Shown: piece by piece, positions 13,959-20,348 of the stretch
Position numbering within the stretch: position 1 is the stretch's first letter
How the letters are laid out: the number at the start of each line of letters is the position of its first letter
Virus record (IMG/VR): IMGVR_UViG_3300049216_000076
Coordinates: 1-20,348 of that record
Origin: a virus
DNA: 20,348 bases
Direction: 5' to 3' (one strand)
The notes under the pieces: generated by a model
Databases searched by the model: none
What the model saw: the letters and a program-made list of their open reading frames with translations, nothing else
What the model was told of the DNA's origin: nothing
Made by a program: the position numbers and the translations under genes

Positions 13959-15038
13959 GTGCATCGCATCGACTCTCAGAATAACGTCAATGCACTGCCT
14001 GCACCGCTCGCCGGCGTCAGCGCGCCCGGCTACTTCAACAATGTGGTCGGCGCCGGTGCGGGCACCGTCGTCGATCCCGACTGGTTGAACAGCACCCAGG
14101 AAGAGCTGGTCGCGATCGTCCTCGCCGCCGGCCTGGCACCCGACAAGGCGAACAACGCCCAGGTCCTCGCCGCGCTGCGGGCGCTGTTCTCTCCCGGCCA
14201 TGGCCAATGCCGGCTGGTCTATGTGAGCGGCGTCCAGCTCTCGTTGATGCCGTTCAACGGGAACGCCCTGCGGGTGAACGGCAAGATCTACGGCATCCCC
14301 GCCGGCGGCATCGCGATCGCCAACGCCGGAGTTGAAGTCGCCGGCGTCGCCGGCCAGAACCTGGCCGCGTCAACGGACTACCTGCTTTATGTGAAGGACG
14401 ACGGCGCCGGCAACCTGGTGCCGTCCTTCTGGCCGGTCGCGGGCGGCCACATGACGGACACCACCGTCGGCAATGCCGGCGTCGAGGTGCGCAACAATGG
14501 CGGCGTCGCGGATTCGACGCGCACCCTTGTGGGTCTGGTCGGCACCGCCGGCGGCAGCGCCTTTTCGGACACTGACAGCGCGCGCCTGTTGCTGTCGTGG
14601 TTCAACCCGCGGCCCGCGCGCTCGCGCAGCTTCTTCACACCGGGCTCAGTGTCGACGGCGAGCGCCACGGCGGTCGAGCTGTCGGCGACCATCCGAAACT
14701 ACTTCCTCGCCTGGTCGAATACGGAGGTTGCTTTCCAGGTCAACGGGTCGGTCAGCTCGAGCGCGGTCGGCGGAAGCCCGCAGACCGCGGTCGGCTTCGA
14801 TGGCAATGCCCCCGAGATCGAAAGCGGGTCGTTCAACGAGCCGAGCGGCGGCGGCATGACCGGCAACCTTGCCTTCGCCGGCCGCAAGACCGGTCTCACC
14901 GAGGGCCGCCACTACGCCACGCTGTTCGGTTCCAATTCCGGCGGCGCCGGCGGCACGGGGCAATGGCAGGGCGGCAACGCGGCGATCGGCGCCACCAACA
15001 ATGCGCCCTGCGAGATCACCCTCACGATCGGAGGATAG
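13959..15038 (+). CDS. Tail fibre protein, 359 aa
   Basis: The GTG at 13959 follows AGGAG at 13948-13952 by six bases. The N-terminus carries a pattern common in tail fibres, VDPDWLNSTQEELVAIVLAA followed by GLAPDKANNAQVLAALRALF (about residues 39-75), which is the baseplate-attachment side. A repeat-like pair of segments, IANAGVEVAG (about 114-124) and VGNAGVEVRN (about 168-177), lies in the shaft. The C-terminal domain, rich in Gly/Ser/Asn with TEGRHYATLFGSNSGGAGG, is probably the distal tip that binds the host surface. The gene follows gp48 as the fibre gene does in Mu. No intramolecular chaperone motif is apparent. The exact receptor cannot be read from sequence. Confidence 0.75.
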   Translation: MHRIDSQNNVNALPAPLAGVSAPGYFNNVVGAGAGTVVDPDWLNSTQEELVAIVLAAGLAPDKANNAQVLAALRALFSPGHGQCRLVYVSGVQLSLMPFNGNALRVNGKIYGIPAGGIAIANAGVEVAGVAGQNLAASTDYLLYVKDDGAGNLVPSFWPVAGGHMTDTTVGNAGVEVRNNGGVADSTRTLVGLVGTAGGSAFSDTDSARLLLSWFNPRPARSRSFFTPGSVSTASATAVELSATIRNYFLAWSNTEVAFQVNGSVSSSAVGGSPQTAVGFDGNAPEIESGSFNEPSGGGMTGNLAFAGRKTGLTEGRHYATLFGSNSGGAGGTGQWQGGNAAIGATNNAPCEITLTIGG

Positions 15039-15041
15039 GGT

Positions 15042-15536
15042 ATGGCACAGAAGGCAATCGGTCCGAACTTCGCCAACGAGGTCGAGGCCGCCGGCCTGAG
15101 CGGCCTGCCGTTCACCTGGTCGGTCGATGGCGAGATCCTGTACGGCGCGGCCATCACGGCGCCGCAGCGTGCCCAGATCGACGCGCTCTATGCCGCGCAC
15201 GACCCGGCACGCCCCGACCCGCGCGCCGAAGCGGCGAAACTTCTCGCAGGAGGCCTTGCGATCACGTCGGTCGGCACGCCGGTATTGAACGGAACCTACG
15301 GCACCGGGATGCAGGACGAGATCAACATCACCGGCCTGCAGGCCGCCGTGCAGGCCAACGTCTTTCCGGGCTGGTACCGGGACGTAACGGGCGTGCGCAA
15401 GGTCATGACCGGTGCGCAGTTCACGGCGATCGCAACGGCGGCCTTGAACTTCATCGCCGCCGTCGAGGACGCCATGCATGTCGCCCTCGAGGGTGGTGCC
15501 TGGGTCGCGCCGCCCGCTCAAGCCAACCTGCCGTGA
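15042..15536 (+). CDS. DUF4376-like fibre-associated protein, 164 aa
   Basis: The ATG at 15042 follows GGAGG at 15030-15034, which overlaps the fibre stop region. The C-terminal half has the layout of DUF4376 proteins: GTPVLNGTYGTGMQDEINIT, then a helix with AAVQANVF, a GWYRDVTGVRKVMTGAQFTA segment and a final helix with TAALNFIAAVED. DUF4376 is often found next to or fused with phage tail fibre and fibre assembly genes. The N-terminal part (FANEVEAAGLSGLPFTWSV, then APQRAQIDALYAAHDPA) I do not recognise. It lies between two fibre genes, so an adaptor or assembly role for fibres is likely but unproven. The next gene starts 10 bases after its stop. Confidence 0.65.
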   Translation: MAQKAIGPNFANEVEAAGLSGLPFTWSVDGEILYGAAITAPQRAQIDALYAAHDPARPDPRAEAAKLLAGGLAITSVGTPVLNGTYGTGMQDEINITGLQAAVQANVFPGWYRDVTGVRKVMTGAQFTAIATAALNFIAAVEDAMHVALEGGAWVAPPAQANLP

Positions 15537-15546
15537 GGCACAGCGC

Positions 15547-18500
15547 ATGCTGAAGCTCCTTCGCTCCCTCGCCACGCTCTTCCTGGTCGTGGCGCTGCCG
15601 GCCTTGGCCGATCCTCTCGGCAAGCCGACCGCGCTCACCGCGCAGATGATTTGCGATGCGCTGGGTTATTGCCCGGGCCAAGGCACATGGTACTCGCTCG
15701 GCCGCGCGCCGCTCTCGAGCGAAGGCAGGCCGGGCGATCTCTGGCTGCGCACCGATACGGGCGACATCTACAAGCGCGGAACATCCACCTGGTCCGTCAT
15801 CGTCAACGTCACCGGCGCGTCGCTGTTGAACGGCAGCGGCGCGCCCTCCGGTGGCACCGGCAAGGACGGCGATTTCTACGTCGATACCACGGCCCATCTT
15901 CTCTACGGGCCGCGCGCCGCGGGAACGTGGCCGGGCAGCTCGCTGCTGTTCGGTCAGCCGAGCGGAACATCGGTCGTCAATCCCGGCACCGGCGTGCTGG
16001 AGGCAGTGCTCCCGGTCCAGACCGTCAGCGGCGCGTCGAAGGTCTTCACGGCCGCCGACTTCTACAAGAAGACCCGCCGCACGAATGGCGGCTCGGGCAT
16101 GGCCGACACGTTGCCCGACTCCACTGCAACGGGTCTGGTCAACGGCACGCGCCTCAACATCGCGAATGTCGACACGACCGGCAATCTCACGCTCGCGCCC
16201 GGCGCCGGGACGTCGCTTTGCTCGAGCTGCGGCACGATCGTGCCGGGCCGCGTCCTCCTGCTGGTCTGGGACCAACCCAATGCCACCTGGCGCGCGGATG
16301 CCAACTCGTCGTCGGCGTGGAGCGCCGCACTCGACAGCCTCGCGGCGACCACGAACGTCGCCTACAGCTTCCTCGTACAGACGACGCTTGGCGCCTACGA
16401 ATGGGTTGCGGGCGTCACCGTCCAGACCAACATCGCGGCGCTCCGCGCCAACACCACACCGTGGCCGACGATCCATGTGCAGGGCTTCTATGCCCTGGCC
16501 GATGGCGGCGGCGGCGACTTCGAGTACGACCCGTCCGACACGACCTCGAGCGACGACGGATGCACGATCTACGTCGACGCATCGAGCCATCGCTACAAGC
16601 GCACCGACGCCAAGGCGATCGACATCCGCCAGTGCGGCGCCAAGGACGACTTCACGGCCATTCTGTCCAGCACCGTCACGATCTCGAACGGCTCGCACGC
16701 CCTCGCGGTTTCCGGCGCTTCCTTCGCCTCGAGCGACGTCGGCAAGTCCATTGCAGTGCAGGGTGCAGGCGCCGCCGGCGGCTTCCTGGCGACGACGATT
16801 TCGGCCTATACGAGCCCGACGCAAGTCACCCTGACCGCGGCGGCCTCGACCGGAGTCTCGGGCACGTCGAACGTCTGGTACGGCACGAACAATGCGACCG
16901 CGCTCAACAAAGCCACGGCTGCGGCCGGCAGCCGGTGCGTCCTTGTTCCGGCGGCCGCCCATGGCTTCCTGACCGACGATGCGGTCAGTCTGCCGCACAA
17001 TGGATGCTTCTCCGGCGTCAGCCGCATCACGTCGACGATCTGGGTCATGCCGACGTTCAACCTGTCGGCGCTCGGCGTGCTGGTCATGCCGACGACGCAG
17101 CCGGGGCCGGCGATCAAGAACATCGGCATCCAGGCGGTCCAGACCGATACCTCGACCTTCGCCAACCTGATCGCCTATCCGCCGGCCGTGCTCGGCCATG
17201 GCGCGTCGATGGCGACGGTCGACGGGTTCCGGTGCGTGGCGTACCTGACCTGCATCGACTGGCGCGGCAACATGGGCCGCACCTGGCTCAATCTGCTCGA
17301 ACTATCGCCGTTGCAATACGGCGTGCTCGTCGACGGTTCGCAAGATCTGGTGAAGATCGAGAACGTCAACTTCGTCGACTTCGGCCTCACCAGCAATCAG
17401 GCGTCGATCTTCTACGGCAATGCCATCGGGCTCGATTTTGGCCGCGCAGATTCGTGCTTCATCAGCAACGTGCAGTCGCTGGCGAACATCGCGATGGCCT
17501 TCCACTACTCATCGGCCTGGGATGGCACCGCCGCCTACTGCAACATCAAGAACGTTAACATCGATCAAGGCCTGGGCCTGCAGGTGTCGGCGGGCAACCA
17601 CACCATCAGCACCTTCAAGGATGGCGTCGGAAACAACCCGAACACCGACGGCGTGATCGCGCTGGCACAAGGCGGCACGTCGTTCGGTTCGATACTGGTC
17701 GGCCAAGGCGGAACCGCCGTCAATCCCATCATCAGGATGGGAGTCGTCCAGACGTGCTCGGCGTGCAAGATCGACAACGGCGCCGGCGGCTCGGGCAACA
17801 TCCTGACGGTCGGTGGGACCACCACCGGGTACTTCACCGCCTTCATGCAGGTGTTCGGCACCGGCGTGACCGCCAACACGAAAATCACCAAGCAACTGAC
17901 CGGGCCGTCCGGTTGCACGCTCTACTCGACGACGTACTGCCCGCCGGGTGGCGCGGGCACCTATCAGGTCGACCATAACCAGAACGTCGGCACGGAGGCG
18001 ATGACCGCAAGGTCGGACGGCAGCGCCTATCTGACGATCAGCTCGCTGCTCGACGACAACCACAACTCCATCGACAACACGCTGATCTCCATCGACGGCA
18101 GCACGACGTTCGCGACTTTCGCGATCGGCAATGTCGTCATCTCGCAGCCGAGCGGGACCTACAACAAGGATGTCATCTACATCGGCTCCGCTTCTGGCAG
18201 CTTGAGCGGCGTGACCTTCACGCCGGGCGGCAGCATCGGCACCGGCTATGGCATCCATGTCGGGACGGCGAATAATCAGCTCTCGTTCTCGAACCTCAAT
18301 CTCAACGGCTGGGCGACGAGCTTCCCGAGCGGGCAATTCGCGCAGAGCTTCCTTTCCTCGTTGAACGCCGCAACCTTGTCCGGCAACGGCAGCATGCAGT
18401 TCGGCGCCGGCGGCCCGGTCCTCAAATGGGGCACCGGCACCACGAGCGCCAGCGTCACCGCAACCGTCACCTTCGGCACGGCCTTCCCCAACAACCTTTG

Positions 18501-18651
18501 GTACGCGAGCGCGACATCGACCAACAGCGGCACGACGTTCGGTTGCTCGATGAACACCTACAGCTGGAGCACCGCAGGCTTCACGACGTCGGTCATGAGC
18601 CCGTGCGGCGCCGGCTCCAACACCTTCACCTGGTACGCCTTCGGGAATTGA
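15547..18651 (+). CDS. Large tailspike/tail fibre protein with N-terminal signal-peptide-like segment, 1034 aa
   Basis: The ATG at 15547 has GAGG at 15535-15538, eight bases upstream; an in-frame ATG at 15478 lies inside the previous gene and has no such site. Residues 1-21 (MLKLLRSLATLFLVVALPALA) have a basic n-region, hydrophobic core and A-L-A cleavage site, an apparent Sec signal. Residues about 70-122 carry two fibre-type motifs (GDLWLRTDTGDIYKRG and GDFYVDTTAHLLYGP). DGGGGDFEYDP at about 319 and IDIRQCGAKDD at 358-368 match the tailspike linker and the start of a pectate-lyase-like beta-helix that runs to about 940. Residues 959-1034 (from LKWGTG to the end FTWYAFGN) resemble the gp53-like C-terminal fibre domain. 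It has 18 cysteines, including CSSC (225-228) and CSAC (737-740). A receptor-binding or polysaccharide-degrading tailspike is most likely; the catalytic residues are not clear. Confidence 0.8.
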   Translation: MLKLLRSLATLFLVVALPALADPLGKPTALTAQMICDALGYCPGQGTWYSLGRAPLSSEGRPGDLWLRTDTGDIYKRGTSTWSVIVNVTGASLLNGSGAPSGGTGKDGDFYVDTTAHLLYGPRAAGTWPGSSLLFGQPSGTSVVNPGTGVLEAVLPVQTVSGASKVFTAADFYKKTRRTNGGSGMADTLPDSTATGLVNGTRLNIANVDTTGNLTLAPGAGTSLCSSCGTIVPGRVLLLVWDQPNATWRADANSSSAWSAALDSLAATTNVAYSFLVQTTLGAYEWVAGVTVQTNIAALRANTTPWPTIHVQGFYALADGGGGDFEYDPSDTTSSDDGCTIYVDASSHRYKRTDAKAIDIRQCGAKDDFTAILSSTVTISNGSHALAVSGASFASSDVGKSIAVQGAGAAGGFLATTISAYTSPTQVTLTAAASTGVSGTSNVWYGTNNATALNKATAAAGSRCVLVPAAAHGFLTDDAVSLPHNGCFSGVSRITSTIWVMPTFNLSALGVLVMPTTQPGPAIKNIGIQAVQTDTSTFANLIAYPPAVLGHGASMATVDGFRCVAYLTCIDWRGNMGRTWLNLLELSPLQYGVLVDGSQDLVKIENVNFVDFGLTSNQASIFYGNAIGLDFGRADSCFISNVQSLANIAMAFHYSSAWDGTAAYCNIKNVNIDQGLGLQVSAGNHTISTFKDGVGNNPNTDGVIALAQGGTSFGSILVGQGGTAVNPIIRMGVVQTCSACKIDNGAGGSGNILTVGGTTTGYFTAFMQVFGTGVTANTKITKQLTGPSGCTLYSTTYCPPGGAGTYQVDHNQNVGTEAMTARSDGSAYLTISSLLDDNHNSIDNTLISIDGSTTFATFAIGNVVISQPSGTYNKDVIYIGSASGSLSGVTFTPGGSIGTGYGIHVGTANNQLSFSNLNLNGWATSFPSGQFAQSFLSSLNAATLSGNGSMQFGAGGPVLKWGTGTTSASVTATVTFGTAFPNNLWYASATSTNSGTTFGCSMNTYSWSTAGFTTSVMSPCGAGSNTFTWYAFGN

Positions 18652-18654
18652 GCC

Positions 18655-18969
18655 ATGGCCGGAGAAAACGGGAACGGCGACGGCCGGATGCGCCAGCTCG
18701 CCCGCAGCGAGATCGTGACCGCCTGGGCGCGCCTCTCGATGCTGACCGGGCCGCCGATCATCGCCGCCCTCGTCGGCGCGGTCGCGTGGTTCCTGGCCGG
18801 CATGTCGGCCGACATCAAGGAAGCCGCCAGGGTGCTCGCCGAATACAAGACCGCCGCGACAGCGAAGGCCGACGTCGCGGCTTCCGAGCTGAAGGATCAC
18901 AACCGGCGAATCGGCAACCTTGAAAGCAAGGTGTTCGGCTTCTCGCCGGTTCCGACCAACACGCCATAG
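18655..18969 (+). CDS. Small membrane protein with one helix and charged C-terminus, lysis-associated candidate, 104 aa
   Basis: The ATG at 18655 begins three bases after the tailspike stop. The protein has a short charged N-terminus, a single hydrophobic segment at about residues 28-49 (containing GPPIIAALVGAVAWFLAG), and a heptad-like helical C-terminal part with ADIKEAARVLAEYKTAATAKADVAASELKDH shortened here to its ends (ADIKEAA, ASELKDH), then RRIGNLESKVFG. I do not recognise a named family. The layout, directly before an endolysin gene, suggests a holin-like, XhlA-like or inner-membrane spanin-like function; it lacks the two to three helices of typical class I or II holins. No outer-membrane spanin lipoprotein was found overlapping it, which weakens the spanin reading. 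Confidence 0.55.
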   Translation: MAGENGNGDGRMRQLARSEIVTAWARLSMLTGPPIIAALVGAVAWFLAGMSADIKEAARVLAEYKTAATAKADVAASELKDHNRRIGNLESKVFGFSPVPTNTP

Positions 18970-18977
18970 CACTTCCT

Positions 18978-18992
18978 CCACCACCACCACCA
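18978..18992 (+). repeat. (CCA)5 trinucleotide tract in the endolysin leader
   Basis: Five CCA triplets lie between the small membrane protein stop and the endolysin ribosome binding site (GAGG at 18994-18997). The tract is short and its effect, if any, on endolysin translation is unknown. Confidence 0.6.
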
Positions 18993-19003
18993 CGAGGCCG
19001 ACC

Positions 19004-19807
19004 ATGTGGAACTTCGGACTGTTCGATCCGGTGAGCTTTCGCGCGCCCGCGCGCAAGGTGACGCGGGTGTTCCTGCACTGCACCGACAGCGACAACGACG
19101 ATCTCAAGGGCGTCGGCCTCGTCGAGGAAGTCAACCGCTGGCACCTCGCCAACGGCTGGGCGGGCGTCGGCTATCACTTCCTCGTCGACAAGGCGGGGCA
19201 GGTGATGACCGGCCGGCCGCTCGAGCTGACGCCGGCGGCGCAGCTCGGCGAAGTGCCGCTCGTGCCACCTGACCAGGTCCATCTCGGCAACGTCGCGACG
19301 ATCGCCATCAGCACGCACGGCAGCAAGGCGTGGACGCCGGCCGGCATGGAGGCGACCCGCCGGCTCTGCAACGTGATCGACGGCGTCTACCTCGCTGCCG
19401 GCGCGCGCGTCACCTTCCACGGCCATTGCGAGATCGATCCCCGGCCGTGCCCGGTCTACCGCTACCGGGCGCTGCTCGGGCTCGATGCGGCGGGGCATTT
19501 CGATGCCGTCGAGTTCACGCCGGCCGACATGGTCGCTTCGCTCTCCACCGTCGTCAGCGATGCGCCGCACGCCATGCCGAAGCTCGGCATCGTCGATGAG
19601 GTGGAAGCGCGGGTCGGGCCGCGAAACCTCTCCGAGGGCTGCCGCGGATCGGACGTCGAGGATCTGCAGCGCCGCATCGGCATCGCGCCGGCGGATGGCT
19701 GGTTTGGCGCCCAAACCGCGCGCGCCGTCATGGACTGGCAGGCAGGCCACGGCCTTGAGGCCGACGGCGTCGTCGGTCCGAAGACGCGCTCCCTTCTGGC
19801 GCTGTAG
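19004..19807 (+). CDS. Endolysin: N-acetylmuramoyl-L-alanine amidase with C-terminal peptidoglycan-binding domain, 267 aa
   Basis: This zinc amidase of the Amidase_2/PGRP fold cuts the bond between N-acetylmuramic acid and L-Ala. The first domain (about residues 18-160) has FLHCTDS with zinc ligand His25, GYHFLV with Tyr57, and HGHCEIDPRPCP with His141 and Cys149, whose 8-residue spacing matches His122 and Cys130 of T7 lysozyme. The position of the catalytic Lys128 in T7 is Arg147 here. Residues about 206-267 form a PG_binding_1 domain (GSDVEDLQRRIGI, then ADGWFGAQTARAVMDWQ and LEADGVVGPKTRSLL). There is no signal peptide, so export needs a holin. The ATG at 19004 is chosen for GAGG six bases upstream and because longer in-frame starts give a Thr/Arg-rich non-protein-like lead that overlaps the upstream gene. 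Confidence 0.93.
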   Translation: MWNFGLFDPVSFRAPARKVTRVFLHCTDSDNDDLKGVGLVEEVNRWHLANGWAGVGYHFLVDKAGQVMTGRPLELTPAAQLGEVPLVPPDQVHLGNVATIAISTHGSKAWTPAGMEATRRLCNVIDGVYLAAGARVTFHGHCEIDPRPCPVYRYRALLGLDAAGHFDAVEFTPADMVASLSTVVSDAPHAMPKLGIVDEVEARVGPRNLSEGCRGSDVEDLQRRIGIAPADGWFGAQTARAVMDWQAGHGLEADGVVGPKTRSLLAL

Positions 19808-19889
19808 CGCCCGAGTTCGCGCCGCCAGACCGGCCACCCGGCGGAACTGCGAGTTAAACCGGCCAACCCCAAACCAAAGGACCATGACC

Positions 19890-20348
19890 ATGAAGATGCT
19901 TCGCCGTATCGGCGTCGCGTGCGCGGCCGCTTGCGCGGCCGCGTGCGCGCTCGCCCTCGCTGCCGTTCCCCTTGTGCCGGCCCTGGCCGACACCGCGGCG
20001 CCTTCGACCGTCGTCGACTTCGGCCCGTTCCTTCACGACGTCGTCATGCCGCTTGCCGTCGCCCTCGTCGGCGTCGGTGTGACCTGGCTCGGGGCCAGGG
20101 CGAACACCTGGCTCGGCCTGCAGTCCAACAGCCAGCTCGGCGGCGTCATCGAGGTCGCGCTTCAGAACGGGCTTGCCTTCGCGCAGTCCAGGCTCGCCGT
20201 GGCGCTTCCCGCCGGTCAGCCGATCCCGGTCGACGTCAAGAACCAGATCCTCGCTACGGCGGCGAACTATGCGCTGGCGCATGTGCCGGATGCCCTGAAG
20301 ATGCTCGGCGTCGACCAGGCCACGCTCCTGCAGAAGCTCGAGGCCAGG
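19890..20348 (+). CDS. Signal-peptide membrane protein, LLH-type holin-like, 3'-truncated by window edge
   Basis: The frame is open from 19884 or 19890 to the last base of the window. AAAGG ends at 19880, which gives a 9-base spacing to the ATG at 19890 but only 3 to the one at 19884, so 19890 is preferred. From 19890 the first 33 residues have a KMLRR n-region, an Ala/Cys-rich core and a PALA cleavage site. A further hydrophobic stretch (VVMPLAVALVGVGVTWLGA) is the likely membrane helix. The rest (LGGVIEVALQNGLAFAQ, then ATAANYALAHVPDALKMLG and DQATLLQKLEAR) resembles the soluble part of LLH-family phage holins (Phage_holin_6_1), with 'A-x-x-Y-A-x-x-H-x-P-D-x-L-x-x-x-G'. It follows the endolysin gene, so a lysis role, possibly as signal-arrest holin, is reasonable but not shown. 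Confidence 0.7.
   Translation, partial: MKMLRRIGVACAAACAAACALALAAVPLVPALADTAAPSTVVDFGPFLHDVVMPLAVALVGVGVTWLGARANTWLGLQSNSQLGGVIEVALQNGLAFAQSRLAVALPAGQPIPVDVKNQILATAANYALAHVPDALKMLGVDQATLLQKLEAR
19920..19949 (+). repeat. 12-bp tandem repeat in the holin-like signal peptide
   Basis: TGCGCGGCCGCT (19920-19931) and TGCGCGGCCGCG (19932-19943) are followed by a partial third unit TGCGCG. Each unit encodes Cys-Ala-Ala-Ala, giving C-AAA-C-AAA-C in the signal-peptide core. Unit number could vary by slippage. Confidence 0.7.

Noticed and set aside
15478-15546. Earlier ATG start for the tailspike protein
   Set aside because: It lies inside the preceding gene and has no good ribosome binding site, whereas 15547 has GAGG at the right distance and gives a sensible N-terminus.
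15651-17558. Second plus-strand frame of 635 codons within the tailspike gene
   Set aside because: Arg/His/Gln-rich shadow of the real frame with no start site support.
18920-19003. Earlier ATG start for the endolysin
   Set aside because: The added residues are Arg/Ser/Thr-rich and come from the (CCA)n tract and the preceding gene; ATG 19004 has its own ribosome binding site and fits the amidase N-terminus.
19815-19856. Possible terminator after the endolysin gene
   Set aside because: Only an interrupted stem (AGTT/AACT with a bulge, then CCGCC/GGCGG) and no T-run; not strong enough to list.
1-20348. CRISPR array, tRNA, integrase or att site
   Set aside because: Scanned for repeated spacers, cloverleaf-like ends and recombinase-like proteins; none seen.

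Overview
The window is a stretch of prophage or phage late genes from a high-GC host (about two thirds G+C by eye). All 22 recognisable genes lie on the + strand, most of them within about 30 bases of each other or overlapping. The GC content, codon use and style of the accessory proteins suggest an alphaproteobacterial host, but no host gene is present, so this is a weak inference. No integrase, transposase, att site, tRNA, rRNA, CRISPR array or insertion sequence was seen.

Head module (1-3616). It follows the lambda gene order: a 5'-truncated S49 capsid-maturation protease (gpC-like), a separate acidic scaffold-like gene (the counterpart of Nu3), a head-decoration protein (gpD family), a major capsid protein (gpE family), a 60-residue protein of unknown function, and a probable head-tail joining protein (FII-like). 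Hairpins that look like terminators or attenuators lie in the intergenic gaps around the decoration and capsid genes.

Tail module (3638-13949). It follows the Mu contractile-tail order: probable tail terminator (gp37 position), DUF2635 (gp38), sheath (L), tube (M), assembly chaperone gp41 with a predicted -1 frameshifted extension, tape measure, DNA-circularisation/hub N, hub P, gp45 spike, gp46, gp47 and gp48/DUF2313. The virion would therefore be a myovirus with a lambda-type head and a Mu-type tail. A large hairpin separates sheath and tube genes.

Host recognition and lysis (13959-20348). A short tail fibre and a DUF4376-like accessory protein are followed by a 1034-residue tailspike-like protein. 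That protein has an unexpected Sec-type signal peptide and 18 cysteines. Next come a small protein with one membrane helix and a coiled-coil-like C-terminus, a zinc amidase endolysin with a C-terminal peptidoglycan-binding domain, and a membrane protein with a signal peptide that runs off the right edge and resembles LLH-type holins.

The strongest points for follow-up are the tandem slippery sequence in gp41, the exported-looking tailspike, the hairpins placed between the most abundant structural genes, and a 13-bp palindrome found four times. I did not find a convincing new defence or mobile system; the window reads as a coherent structural and lysis region.
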